From assembly GCA_033063855.1 (NCBI GenBank), contig CP093831.1, positions 21,266,001-21,330,000 on the forward strand: DNA of 64,000 nt, given 5' to 3'. Below are positions 1 through 14,257 of this stretch, piece by piece. The DNA comes from Smittia aterrima (Eukaryota > Arthropoda > Insecta > Diptera > Chironomidae). A model generated the notes under the pieces. That model was not told the origin of the DNA, did no database searches, and was given only the letters and a program-made list of their open reading frames with translations. The first letter of the stretch is position 1; each line of letters starts with the position of its first letter. Position numbers and translations under genes: made by a program.

Positions 1-3000
1 AATATGAGATTTCATTCCACCTGCTCAAACGTCGCTTCCGTTTTCTTTGATCTGTGCACATTCGCTAGATAAATATAATTGTTGATTATTTCAATCGAAA
101 ACTCGAAACCACGGTGATCGAAATAATTCAAGGAGGATTTTGTAACATCAAACTTGAATCCCCTCTGCACTCAATCTCCCCAAAACATCGTGTTTTCTTT
201 TAAATCCAGAAGAAGCAAAAGTACAAAAGCTTTTATCGCTCTCGGGGAAAAAAAGTTTCATTTCTTTCTCGTGTTCTTACATGTTTCTTGCATCAAATTC
301 AGTTTTCAATTTATTTTCCCAATTTTCGTCTATCGATTCTTTTTCAACATTAAATTGATACAGTTTACAGATCTCCGTGGAGACGAACAAAAAGTGTTTC
401 AGCAAAAAAATGCCATTAACATTATTGAACAAGAAGTTTTTGTTGGAGTTTTTGTAGTTGTCCCTCTCTGTCCCTCGATAGCAAACAACATTCATTGGTG
501 AAACTTTCAGACAAATTGATTGAGCAACAGGCAGCTGACAAGAGTCATCGCCACGTTATCTGCGATTGAATTCAATTTATTCAATTACAGCAATGTGCTC
601 ACTCATCACTCACGAAAAAAAATATTTGTAATGCTCAAAGTACGTAACACAGATTTCCATGTTTCCACACAGTTGCCTTCATTCAGGTAAAGAAAAATAA
701 CATAAATTTCTCCCAATCTTTAAGATAACTTCTACACAAAAGAATTTGTTAAAGCTCCATAACTTTTTTTTGAAACATGGAAACTGAATAAATCACACAA
801 AAGCTTTCTATGTTGAGTGCCTGAATTTATATTTTAGGTGCAGCTGTTATTTTAAAAACACCGATTTTTCTTGAGGGTGAGAGATATTCAATAAAGAAAT
901 AATTTATGAATAATTTCGTTCTTCATTTTGATTTTAAAATATAAAACTCAACCATGACTGCAAATGACAGCTAACTACTTGAGTCATTATCATCAAATCT
1001 TGCCAAGCGAATAATTATCACGCTCATCCTTTTCTTCTCGTATCTTGTTGGCATCAGTGATGAAAATTAAATTTTGTCTGACTCCGTGACTCCAACGAAG
1101 TAAAATAACAACAGAAGCTGTAGAGTAACAAAATTCACAATTTTATTATGGAATTTCGTGAATCCATCCCGCATACTCGTATAATGCTTTTTCGTGCAAG
1201 AAGCGAGTAAAGCCTTAAAAGCGATAGAGCGATGCTTGCCTTCCTTCCTTTCGATCGGAACCATAAAAGTGTTTTTCTTTTTTGCGTAATATTTTCTCGG
1301 TTTATTATCATCATCATTGGGAAGACACAACAAACTGAATTAGATAAATAAAGACTGCTGGCTAGAGGAAGCTAGCGAGATGGAAAACATTGTGCAGAAA
1401 GTTTGGCTCTGAATAAATTTCCTTTTCGTAGGACGACTGAATTTAAATTCAGACATCAAATAGACAATCGCAATTTCGGGGCGAGAAAGAAACAAAGATA
1501 AGAACAGCAAATGGATGATGAAATTCCTGTTGGCCTGTGGGCAGATTGAAACTGTAAATCATGCTCAAACCACGTCGGTGCTTGCATTAAGATTTGGATG
1601 TTTGATTTTTAAAGATAGAAGAACTACAAAAGTGAAACTTCCGAATTAATGTTTAACAAATTTAATCTCGAATATTTGGCTCAAAAGCTACAAAACTTTT
1701 AATGCAATTGTCGTCAAAACTCGCTTGAGAAACTTTACAGTTTAATTAAAAGTTGCCCGACGTTCCTCGTCTCGACAAAAGGAGAGCCAAACTATCGTTG
1801 TCGACTGAAAACTGAAGTTCATTGGCAAATTAAATTTCCGGAGATAGCATTAAGTATAAAGTTTATAACCTTTTGAAAGTATAACATGAGGTCTAATTAG
1901 AAGTCCGCAGGACACTCGAACAACATACACAACTCAAATCATTTCGAAAAGCTCAAGTAATTAAAATAAATTTTGTCGCTTCAATCTACAAATTTCAATT
2001 TTCCAATTATTCCGAATTTTATCTGTTTGCGAATCAAATTGAAATCCAATACCTATATTTAACTGAAAATAAGTTTGCAAGCTCCAAAAATCGCGTAGGT
2101 GCATGGTAAGAGGTAATAACTATTATTGAATTTAATTTCTCTGAAAATGTTGAGGATTTAAAATGCTTTCAAGCGGACACTTTAATCTGTATCATGACGA
2201 GAATTGTTTTCAGAAAATATTTGCTCAGATCATTGAAACAAAATGAGACTTTGTTGAAAAAGGTTAGGGTTTTAGAAGAGGAAATGAGGCGAAACTATCA
2301 CATAACTGTCTCTAACGTTATCTCACTCAAAGTTGCCCAAAAAGTTCAGTGAACTTATGAGGTTAAACTAGTCTTTGTCACATCATACCACAACTCAATT
2401 TGCACCTTCCTGATAATTTCTAAAACTTGAAAAGAAATCAATAAAGAAAACTCATTTAAATGTCCTCAAAATCACTTTAAAAAATATAAATTACGAATTC
2501 GAAGTCAGCTTATCCAAGCGGCGTAAAACGATTCATCATTAGCCCTCTCTACGTCTTTTTACGGATCGATGCATCGAAATCTTTTGTAATTTATTGTGAT
2601 GAGATTTCAACTGAGAGAATGAAATATTTGCAAGGATCAAAATTACGACACAAGCGTTTCACAATAAAAGGGAAAATGATTTGAAGGGGACGCTTTAATT
2701 TATTTACATAGTTTTACATTCTCATTCTCAATTGGAAGAAAGTTGTTTGTTTAAGGGTGATTTTAAGGGAAATTAATATTGAGGGTGTAGCCCTAGTCGT
2801 TTGTTCGAAATGTGTCGCCAGAGAATTAAATTTTTTCTCTTTAAAAATTGGGATTTCGCAGTGAAACTCAACAATTGTATGATTCCTTGCTCGTCAGGTT
2901 GATTTGTTACTCAGCAAAAGTTGGAAAATTCAATTATTTAATTAAAATTCGAAAGTACGATCGTTGGTTGCATTCAATAATTAATCTGTGCTGTCGTTTA

Positions 3001-3942
3001 TTCTTTCCGTTAAAACAAAACAAAGTCAATTACGCTAATGAATTTTTGAAAGTTTCACCAGAAAACACTCCACAAAATAAACAAAATTAAATTTAAAATT
3101 TCTTCTTGCAATCATAAATTTCAATTTTAACGGTTGTCTTGTCGCCGACTGAACGGCAGCCTCAATCGAGCAACCTGACTCAACACAAACCGACTGAAGC
3201 AATTTTTCGTGAAATTCTCATTTATTTTTGTTTCACTCATCGAGCGTGAAACTATAAACACAGAAGTCGAGGGTGATACAGCGTCCCCTTCGCTATCACA
3301 ATTTTATGAGGCTGTTATTTTGTGATGCAATTTTTCCGAGAAATGTTTCGTCTATTGCAATTTTCTTCTATACAAAGCAATCTCTACAAAAGGGTGCGGA
3401 GTGTGAAGTAGCGGGGGATGTTCTGAATTCTAATCGCAGAGGTTTAACAACGCTTTTCTCGCATTAAGAATATTTTTCGTTTCCCATTCGAGAAACACTT
3501 TTAAAAAAACTCATCAAAGAGGGATGAAATTTTTATGAAAGGCAAACTGTGGGATTCTCAATGAGTTTTCCATATGCGACGATGTTGCATTTTCCGAGGT
3601 TATTAATGGCATGATTTATGGATTTAATTTCATTGCTGCTACTGCCGCCAAGACAAGGAGGGGTGCAAATCGAATAAATGTTTCATTTTTGTGTAGGAGG
3701 GAATCTCCTTCGACGTTTTAAATCAAAGTGGACAACAATGAACATGTTTGGCCTTCACATTAAGTTAACATGGCGCACCTCTATATTTCAAGAGAAATCA
3801 TATCTGTTATCGCATTTAATAAACCGAATGAAATTTATTTTTTTAGAAATACAAAAGCTCTGTCTAGTCGACAGTGTTAACTTTGATAATCAAAACGAAA
3901 GTAAATTAACCTTTCCTATCGAAAAATGTTAAAAATACTAAC
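1..3942. other. AT-rich non-coding flank, probably intronic
   Basis: No frame here looks like a conserved protein on either strand. The disordered-protein exon to the right ends at 3943 with a good splice donor and is read leftwards, so most of this stretch is probably its first downstream intron. No further exon of that gene could be recognised. Homopolymer runs and dispersed A/T-rich words are all that is visible. Confidence 0.45.
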
Positions 3943-6201
3943 CAAAATCAGCTGCTGAATGTTATCACATTGATTTAATAGCCTCGACTCAGTTTTATTG
4001 CTCTCCACAATGGGTGTGATATGTTCTACACGGTTTGCCGTGCTTGCCGAGTCAGGGGGAGTCACAGGCGAAAGAAATCCACTGTCTCTATCGTCGCTAT
4101 GAGTAGATATTGGCCGAACTTGTGGATGTTGGCGCCGTAACTGAATTGTCGTTGTATTATCAATCACAAAATTCACTTCACTGTTTTGATTCTGTTGCCG
4201 ACAACGATTTTGAAGATGCGGTAAAGAGTTGCTCGACTTTAGTTTGAGCGCTTTATTGTTGAAGGGCAAATTGATTTTATTCGATTTAGCTTTTGTCGTT
4301 AATGATGGTGTTTGCTGTTTATTAGATTGTTTTTGTGGCAGTCCAACAAGTCGAGACGATGAAGACGACGTCGGACGAATAATTCGATTCAGTTGTGGAG
4401 ATTTCTTTTTGGCTCCTGTCGGTGACGATACATTAGACTCACCGCATGGCACTACATCGGAAATCGTAATTACACTCCTTTCATTAGTAACTGCAGTCAC
4501 ATTTACTTGATTGATTATGTCTCCACTTAGACTCGAGTTTCCCTGAGCGTTTGCCGATGAAATTTTTGTTTTGCCATAGCCATTCGAGTCGTTGTCGTCT
4601 GTCGTCGTTGGAGTCGTCGAATGTGTCGTTTCGATGACAGAGTTAAACAAAGATGGATAGTCCGAGCTGTTGGTCGTAGTCGAGTTTGAATTGGTTGAGG
4701 ATTGGCTTGTGGACGTTGAGTCAGATGACGTTGAAAATGTGTTGCTGTAAATTTTTGATTTTCGATGCTTTCCTGCAACTGATTGGCTTCGATTATCTTT
4801 GACAATCGGTTCAACTGCAGATGCATTAATCTCATTCTCGTCTTCCTCAAGTAACAAATCCGGATCGATTTCGTAATAATTGTGATTTGCAAGAATTTTC
4901 TCTCGCTCGTCGTGCTCTGACACATCATAGACAGTTTGGTCATCGAACGCAACATCCTCGATGTTCTCTTCAGTTTCGTTTAGTTTAAAATGCTTTGGAT
5001 TACTTGCTTGCCTCACAGCGTTCATCTCTGACAGAAGTTTCTTCTTCAACAACTCTTTCTCGTTCGTGAAGTCTGAAGGATCAAACAAACAATAATTCTC
5101 CATATAATTCCCAGAAGAAAAATTCTTCTTCTGTCGGACTGGAATGTTTTTAAAGACATTCGATGAGTATTCCGCTTTCGTGAGCATATCTTCTACTCTG
5201 TCTTCCTCTTCGATGCCTTCAGCTCTCGCTTCAATTGAGTTTGATATGTCATCACGATTGCTTAAGCTTTTGTTTTCGTCGTTAGCAGTTCCTTCAACAA
5301 TCGAATCGATTTCTTCGTAATTTCTTGCATCATTCTCTGAAAATCGAATTTTCTTTTGCCGCTGCTCGACATTTGATTGAATCTGTTTGTTTTGTTGAGG
5401 AGGTGTGGGTGGTGGCCGATAGGGCGGAGGATTTCGTTTTAACGTCGTGCCCGTTGATTTTTCAGTTCCTGTTTTCTTTAATTTTTCAACAACAGTCGTC
5501 GTTGATGTCGAAGCTTTTTTGGCTGACGATGGAATTTTAATGTGATTAGTGTTTTTTGGAATGCCGCTGAAGAACGACGGAATTAGCGTCGACTTTTTAT
5601 TCTTAGCGGCCTCTGATTTCTTCTCCATTGTGCTTTTCTTTTTCTCGTGATTGTTGTTTTTGTTTATCTCAATCTGCTTTCCTCCTCCGCTATCACTCGA
5701 CTGTCCATCACGAATGAATAAATTGTTTTGATACTCTAATTGCTCGATAGTTAATAATTTATTGCTTGTTGAAGTCTTCCGGTTGGAGAGATTAGGCAGC
5801 TTTAACCTCGATGTGAATGATTTCTTTGTTGTTATTGATTCAGTCAACTTTAGATCGAAGAAACGTCGATTATTGATTTTCTTTCGTTTATCATCTTTAT
5901 TTCCTTTCAATGAGTTTCCTTCAACAATTTCCTGAGACAAATCGAACCGTTCCGATGTTTCAGAGCTTGAACTGAGTGGCTTATTAATTTTACATGAAGC
6001 TTTAACGACGTTTTTAGCATTTATGTCGGTCGTTTTCCGATTGGCAGTGGGGAAATCAATGATTTTTTCATTCGTCGAGGGTGAAGTGGATTTACATGAC
6101 TCGGGAGATATCAGTCGTCTTTTCACTGTCCCTGTGGCGGAACTTGTCAAATGCAAATCGCTACTTGTTCTTTCAATTGTTGAACTTCTCGCTGGTATCA
6201 T
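3943..6201 (-). CDS. First coding exon of an unidentified, largely disordered protein (partial)
   Basis: The frame reads 753 codons from an ATG at 6201 down to 3943, where TTTTG is followed by GTTAGT, a good splice donor in phase 0. Without splicing it would stop eight codons later. An in-frame TAA lies four codons upstream of the ATG, which supports this start. The protein is rich in Ser, Thr, Asn, Lys and Gln. It has a proline-rich SH3-ligand-like stretch (PPPYRPPPTPP) near residue 260, acidic patches near residues 320-345 and 430-470, long Ser/Thr/Asn runs near 490-540, and a short ordered-looking SDDRDSGFLSPVTPPDS segment near residue 715. No enzyme fold, signal peptide or membrane helix is visible. 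It could be a scaffold or cytoskeletal adaptor, but I do not recognise the family. The remaining exons lie to the left or outside the window. Confidence 0.75.
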
Positions 6202-9200
6202 CTGAGCAATTTTTTACGCGTCACTACAGGTCCGTTCATTTCCATCTGCTTCACTAAACCAAACTATCTACGATTTAATCATAAAATATCCTTTCAAGTG
6301 AAACAGGTGATAAAGTTGTTGTTGCTGCTGTTGTCAATGAACCGTTTTTATTAATTGCCGTGATAGCATTAAACGTTGAAAAATATTAATATTTTTAATG
6401 CTTTCCCATCAAAATATGTTGCTGACCATAATAATCCAGAGATTCGAGGATTAAAGCATGGAACCAATATGCGATTATAGTTTTCACCCTCAGTGGCTTT
6501 AACATCAATAAATCGAACAAATTATCAGGTTCATCAATCGATAATGAGACTATTTGAAAAATGAGACATTTGTGTCGTTGAAGAAGTTCGTCAAGTGAAG
6601 TTCGTTCGTAATAGGATTAACTTAAATTACAAGAACTTCTGAATAATTCACAGCAATCTGAGTGGAAAATTGTTTGACGAGGAGATTTTCAGCTTTTCGA
6701 AGATTAGACGATCGTGAAAGTGTTTCCAGACAACAAAACGTTCCGTAATTAAAACTTTTCACCGCAGCCGTAACAGAAGACGACTTAAATTATTCACGCA
6801 ATTACGCTAAGCAGACTCTAGACTCAGATTATTTTGAAAAGTCACAAGAAGAAGTCAATAAAACTTAAGAAGTTTTTCTTAAAAGGATTGTGAGAGCTTT
6901 ACTAGGAGTAGCAGAAGGATGAATGACGTAATTGGAAAATAGGTTAGGGGACCATCCTTGTTTCGTTGCTGTTCTTATAAAGACGATATTTTAGCCAACT
7001 TTCCGACCCATAACTACAGAATCATTCGTGCTATCTTCCATCATTCGAATCCATCTCAACTGCTCTTCATCTCTATCGCCTTCGTTCACGTTTAACGAAC
7101 TACGTGGATAGAATCTTTTCTCGGAAATTCTCTTCGCTTTTGTTTTTCGGGAAATTTTTTTATGTGTTTTCTTGTCTGTTCTGTCGTATTGTTTAATATA
7201 TTTTTCTTCAGAGAGACGTTTTTCTTTTTCCCGAGATAAAATTATTCTACTGTCGGTCTTGAAATTACAAGTTCTGGCTTCAGCTGCTGCGTTTCTATTG
7301 CGGGGAATGTGCGAGCTGAGAACAGCCCTAATTTGGTGTCCAAAAAGGCGTTCGCAAGAGATAAAAACTTTTCTGCCATCTTAATATACAAAAGCTTTAT
7401 CCGCTTATTTTTGTTGAAAAAGCCGCAGTGCGATCTCCCTCATCGCGTTAAAACAAAAACCCCAAAGTGAAAGTGGGAGAACAAAAAAGAAGAACACATC
7501 GGGTTGCGAAAGGTTGTAAGCGGGAATTGAATTAATTTTTTACGTGAAAGTACTCGTTAAATACCACGAGAGAGAGAGCGTAAAGATCACGGTTTCATTA
7601 TGATTGGGAGCATAGAATGCTTTTAATCTGGGTGATAACATTACGGATTAGAATGCTTTAAAGTTTTAGACAGAAGAGGGAATGCTGAAAGCTTGTTTTT
7701 AAAAGTTCAAGAGTCATGATGTTATTTTAATGAATACAAATGCGCGCAAAGGACTCGATGATTAATTAAGTGAAGAAACTTTTACATGTAGCTTCAACCA
7801 GAAGCCAAATAAATTGTGTAAATAACATCGTAAATTAAATGCAGATGTGAAGTTTTTTTCTGTTTTGAATTTCCTCGAACAACAAATTCCGCTATCTCAA
7901 AAATTTGAATAGTTTGTTTTAAAAATATTCAGGAAAATTCAGCCAAAATGCTCAGAGTGAATCAGATTAAAGCTTTTAAATTGCGTATCGTTAGTGTATA
8001 TAGCTTTTAAGTCATAAACAGCATTCGTTCGAATTAAAGTGAAATCTCTTCAGTGATTATTCTTTCACGTTGTTTGGTCTGAATGCTCGAATAGCAAACC
8101 AGATAAATTTAAATTTCTCGTTGCAGCGAGACGAAGTTGATACTTCTAAATATTTCAGCTTTTAATTACATTTTACTCTGGCGAGTTTGTTATCCTCGTA
8201 GAGAATCAACCTCGTTGAATAACATGTGAACGATTCGAGCAGATACAACTCAAAGCTTATACTCGAGAGCTTTGGAGTTGATTTCAAAAGCGTCAGTGAG
8301 TTTTCAGTGTTTAACAACTCTTGAAATTCTATGATAAATTGTTCAGAAAACAATTTCGATGACTAATGTAGGTTCACATAAATTTATGTTTATTGTGCGG
8401 TTAGTGAACTTTCTCTTTCTCGAACAACAATTACTTTACTACAACAATGTCAATTCGAGCAGGAAATCTGCTATTAATTAGTTGAAAGGTTATGCTTTGG
8501 CCTCGAGGCGAATAAACATTTTCGGGGTTCGCATTAATTGTGTATCTTTTACTTTCACTGAATCATACATCACATGACCAGATGACCAGGGAGCAAAACA
8601 CATCCCCAAAGTCGCCACTCAAGTCCCATCGCCGCATTTATTAGCCTTTTCTCGGTTTCACAATTTTATTTGCTTTAAATCTTCGCCTTCGGTCCTAAAT
8701 GGCAACAACAGCAACGAAATGTTCACCGCATTTCAAAGAAAGGAAATTTATGTAATTGTAAATATTTACAACGGGTCGAGGTGGAAAAAACTGTTTCACA
8801 TAAAAATGAATTATTCGTCTTTGGTTTATCCAAGGGATTTCGTCGAGTTATTTATTTGAGGTAATCCACAGCGTTTTATGACTCATCGCTGAAACTTTCA
8901 CTTCTTTCTTTTTTCCTTTTTTTTAATTCAAAACTTTTCTTTCATGAATATTAATTTTGCGACTCATTTTCACTTTATCATTTTTCACTGAATAATTTTC
9001 CTCGTACTCGCTTTATCCAAAAAAAAAACGTGAAACGTATCCTTGTTTATCCATTCACGATATGTCACTGATATCCTTCGGGTTCATTATTTATTCGACG
9101 AGAAAGGAATTTCCAGATTTTCCTCTTCCGAATTTTCTGTCCTCGTGAATTGTCTGTCCATAACAATGAGTTTTATGAGTTTACTACTGTCTGGAAGCTT

Positions 9201-12200
9201 TATACATGAGAGTGAATGAGGAGCTCACTTAGAACAAACTTTACCGAAAGAATACCCGACGACGACTGAGGAGAAAATTCTCCCAACACGGAAATTTCCC
9301 TTCACTTGCGCACAAACGATCCTCTTTTTGAAAACTCTACAAAACGAAAACGTAACTTCTTGAATAATATCCTTCGCACGTGGTTCGAAAACATGTGGAA
9401 ATTCATCATCGAAAAGAAGAAGGAAAGTCGCTTTAGTGAATCATTTTGGGTTTGGCAAAAATGAATCACAATGCAGGGGGAACATTATCAGAACATTGAA
9501 GATAACTTGCAAAATTCTCAAAACGAAACAAAAACATTTTCGTGCCGATTATCAGATTCGGATTCCAGTGTTTACAGGATTCTTCAACTTGTTCATTTTT
9601 CCACTTCGATAACTTATGAATGAGAAGTTTAAAACGAGCAGGGGGTGCGATGATTCTCTGATCGATAACATAACTGTAGAAGTTAATATTTATGGCCAAA
9701 TCCCGCCTTGCCTTTGACATATTGAGAGAATTTGAGGGGACGAATCATTATTACTCTGGAGCGTGCCGGCATGATTCTTGCTCGATTATGGTAATTTAAT
9801 ATCTTAATAAGAAAATTGAAATGCATTTCCTTTACCTTACATGCGAAGTTGACTTTGAAAGTCAAAAGAGTTAAGAAAGTAGCCACAAAGCGGATATCAA
9901 GTTGCATGAGCTGTCTCGTTCATTGTTTATGTTACTCAAAGGTCGTAAAAAGCTTTCAGCAAACAATAAATCGCAACAAACATCTCTTGAGACGATGCGA
10001 TTTACTTCAACGTACAAAACAAAAGCTCTCTTTGTCATAAAAGTTGTTTCGACGGTATCTAGACAACTCCACAATACATTTCAGATTTTACGAGCATCCA
10101 TAGCATATTGCAAGGATGATTGTTGTGGGTTTAATTTGATTTTCTTCGCATTTCTTCTTTGTCTTCGCATATCTCTCCCCAGCTCGACAGAAGGAGACTC
10201 AAAAAATATAATAAAAACATCATCGAGAGATAAGATTTTTCTCCCATCATAATATATTTATTTAGTTTGATTGAATAAGCAAACAAATTTGATGGAAAAT
10301 GAAATGAAATCAAGCGAAAATCGAGAGTGAGCTGGATCTTCTCTAAAATTGGATTTTACGAGGGTCGACTCGTATTTATTTTCGCCATTGATTGTCAATA
10401 TTATGAAAGGTTAATTAACTTTCGCTCGTTACGTTTTAGAGCTTCTTTCGTCGTCTGTAGCTTTCTCTCCTTAACGACTTGTGAGTAGAACAACTTTCGA
10501 TTTTTTTACGACAATATCGATTTTCTTCTCTAGGTTTTCAATCTGAAAAAGGAACCTTTCTCTCAATTGACATTCTAAACACAAAATTTGAAATGTTTTC
10601 ACTTTGAGAAATGTGTCAAATTTGCATACTTTAAAAGAATTTTTTCGTTCACTCGTGCTTCCCCTCGTCTCGGTTTAAGTTCACCAAGAAAGTGTTTCGT
10701 GAATAAAACATAATCGACCCTTATTCAAAAGTTTTAACTTCAATTTCGAAATTCAATGCAATAAAACAATAAAATTCCTTTGCCTGTGAGTGCAAATAGT
10801 CTCGAAATTGAGCATCGAATGCAATTTACGCTGATGGCAAAGGGCAAGCTTCAATAAATTTTATATGTTGGGTTCAATTTCACTTTTATTCCTCCGACGA
10901 TTTTCCGTTTAAACATCAGCGTTTTCATGAATATTATACGAACCCCTTGTTTACATAACTGAAGGGTGAAAAGAAGTGTTTTTTTTTCTGGGACAATTAT
11001 TCTATTTCAAAATATCATTCAAATTTGGTTGAGGAATTTTTCAAGAAGCATTCCGATTCTTTAATTTTAATTTGAGTTTTGATTGCAAAACACTTGTCAA
11101 GAGCATTCATTTTGACGGAATAATTCTATTATTTCGTCATTTATCCTAACACCATCAAAAGGGGTTCAAATTTAGAATTTTAAACTTCTGTTTGTTTTCT
11201 GATCTTTATCGCGATTACAATTTAATAATTTTGATTCATGGACTTGTCGACGTCAATTTATTAATGAGAATTTTTAGTCGCCTGATTTCCTATGCAAACA
11301 ATTCTTCACGAACGTGACTTTGTCCTTGTAACTTGAGATTATTGCAGAAATTCAATTTTTGTTGAGGAATATTTCACGCACAACAAAAATGAACGAGGGT
11401 GCAGAGAAAACTCTAGACACGATTGAGCGAATTCTCGCACTTTTCGATTTACATTCAACCCCCATGATTTTTAATCGGAAGGTGTTCTCAGCAATAAGGG
11501 AAAATCCCAATGTTTTCCGGATTATACAAGTGAAAGTGATGATTCATTCAAAGAACTCTCATCCGTGGCAAAGTATACAAAATACTTTTGAAAGGAGATT
11601 ATTGAACTGATAAGGCGAAAATTGGAGAAAAATATATTTTCAGAAAATCAACAAAAGGGGAGCGATTCTGTTGATAGAAATTCGATACATAATTAAATGA
11701 CCTGATTCTGTAACGATAGCAAAATAATTAGCTTTTTATCTTCAAGACAAGAAATGCTGATGGCAGTTTAACCTTTAAGAATAAATTTAAAACAAGCCAA
11801 TTTTGCTAAAGACAGTCTTTGGTCTTTGATTCTGATGGCTAAGGTAGCCCTCAACGATCAGTTTCACATGTTCTTGTGATTAACATCAATAATAATTAAT
11901 AACTTTAGTCTTCCTCCAGCGTGTTAATTTAGCTTAATTAAAGAAAAATGGTTCTACAGTTAAATTTTTTTGAAGTTTTCGTCGGTATGGCAGAGCACTA
12001 GAGCACTCACTCGCTGCCAACTTCGCAATGGTATAAAATGTTCAAAGCTCGAAAAAGAATAACCGTCGTAAGCTTCAGACGAAATGTAAACAAGAAATAA
12101 TTTTTCTTCTCGAAGCAACAGCAATCTCCACACAAACTTGCGAACTTGAACAAGTATTTAATCTAAAATAAATTTGCCAACTTAGGCAAAAAAATTATGA

Positions 12201-14257
12201 AAGTTCAACAAAGTACATCATAAAAGATAAAAGAAAACTAAATATTAAACCGTTAAAAGTTCCTCATTTTCTTTTGGATATTTTTCGTTTCTATCGAATT
12301 TTCTCAGAATTTTCTTTCTTTCTTTTGCTTTTTTCTCAATAGGACAATGAAAAAATCTTTTATCCAACTAAACGAGATTTAAAAGCTTCAGATGTTTTCA
12401 ATGGCTAAACAAAGCGTGTAATTCGAATTATGTGTATATTCAAATGAATTCGACAGCTCTATTGGTTAAAATTTATCTTCAAACCAGAGAAATAAAACTT
12501 TGGCTTGTTCTTTTACCGTTTCAATTATCAGTTTTTTATCGTTACGATTAAAGAAAGTTTTCGAGCTAGCATTTCTCATTGGGGATTTCTACTTCCCTTT
12601 AACCGAGAGCAAAAGGAAATTTCGAATCTTGAAAAATTCATTACATTTTCGTGTAGTATCGTCATCCGGGAAAGTACAAATTTCAGTTTCTTTTTATTCC
12701 TGCTGAGTCGATATTTGTATTCCCTTGAGAGGATGCTTCGGAGAAATTTCTGTACTTTCTGTATTCAAACCACGTGCAAGGCAAAATTTACGCTCAGATT
12801 CTAACTAAAGCCGTAGCATGTTTTGGCGATGACTTTCGACACGAAATATTGATTGACTGACTCATCAATGACGGCTCTTAAAACTATTCACAAGCAATTT
12901 TCCATCTTTTAAATTTTTGTTAACCCGTTAATGAGAATTTGAAAGATTAATTAAATGAAAATTCTTACCAAAATTGTTTCCTGGGCTGATAACTTTTTAC
13001 TTTCTGACATCTTTCATTCAGTGTTGCTTACGCCGATTCGTAGTCATTTTCATCAGCATCCGAAAACTGGAAATACAAGAAAATGGAAAATCAATGAAAA
13101 GTTCATTTGCATAATTTCCATCACACACACAGTATGTTGCATTCATTCAAAATTTATGCGTTTCTTTTATGAGAGCATGCCTCGAAAGCATAAAACTTTC
13201 AAGCGAGTACGAAACAAATGCAATATTTGATATTTTACGAGAAGATTTCTAAAAGTCACTTTAAAAATATGAAATCAAAGGAAAAATGATCCGGAAAAAG
13301 CAAAGTTTGTAGCCACGTTAAATCATCGATCGCGTTCTCCCTCATTTTTAAGAATCCCAAAAAACATTGACATCGTGATTTATTAGTTCATTATAGCGGA
13401 AGCGCTCCTCGCTGCCATCCCCTCAACAGAAAAGTAGATTTTAATCCCCAGCAAGAAGAGACGAGAGAAATATAAAATTTATTACAGTTTTATTTGAAAC
13501 TTTGGCATTTCCTAAGCAAAATTCTAATAAAGCTCTTCTTCGTACGCAGTTTGTGGCTTCTTCGTCGAACGATTCGACTCCCATTAAGGAATTTAAATTC
13601 CTGTTTCACTCTCAATCTCCCTCTCTCTTTCTCTTTTTGAAGACATTAAGTTTTATTTGCTGCTTTTAATCTGAAAAGCTGGGAAAATGTTTAAAACATC
13701 TTTGATTCAGTTCCGAGAATTTAAAACTTTTAGTGTGATTACATCGCTACTTAGGACGCCAGCGAAATGATGTTTTGCCTCCGGTGTTCGTATTACAAAG
13801 GCTTCCCGTAATTTTACCGATTCTGTTATCGCGTTAATAAAGCGTCGATTGACTTCAAGTATTTTGAGTTTTTTGCTTTTGTGTGACGTCAGTTTATCAA
13901 AGTTCAGAGACTCTAATTATGAATACTGAAATGATAAGATTAATTTTGATTGATTGAGCTAGTTTGATGTGGAAAATTCCGGCGCAATTTTCGACCAGAG
14001 GAATTAATGAAATTATTTGTAAAAGGACTATGTAAGGTTTCTACAGGAAGTCGACGGAAGTCATTGAAGTATTTAACAAATCTTCTATTTTTAGAATAAA
14101 CTTATTTCTAAGCGCTAAAAGTCAATAAACTTGTTTCCAATTCAATCACTCTCATAAAAGATTAGTGGCAGATTTGATAGCAAATTTTTTATCATTCGGA
14201 ATAAATAGCTTGGAAAATCGAAAAGTTTATTTAGTTTTCATTGAGAGTATTGACAAA
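6202..14257. other. Gene-poor intergenic/regulatory stretch
   Basis: About 8 kb without a coding region I can support. Short open frames (for example 9902-10252 on the plus strand) have no recognisable domain, are Leu/Phe/Lys-rich and overlap other random frames. The part immediately right of 6201 should hold the promoter and 5' UTR of the minus-strand gene, but no TATA box or initiator stands out. No tRNA or rRNA signature was recognised by eye. Confidence 0.4.

Noticed and set aside
154..501. 115-codon frame at the window start
   Set aside because: Phe/Ile-rich, overlaps an antisense frame of similar quality, no recognisable protein.
9902..10252. 116-codon plus-strand frame in the left flank
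   Set aside because: Composition follows the local AT-rich sequence, overlaps two other random frames on both strands, has no domain and no splice context.
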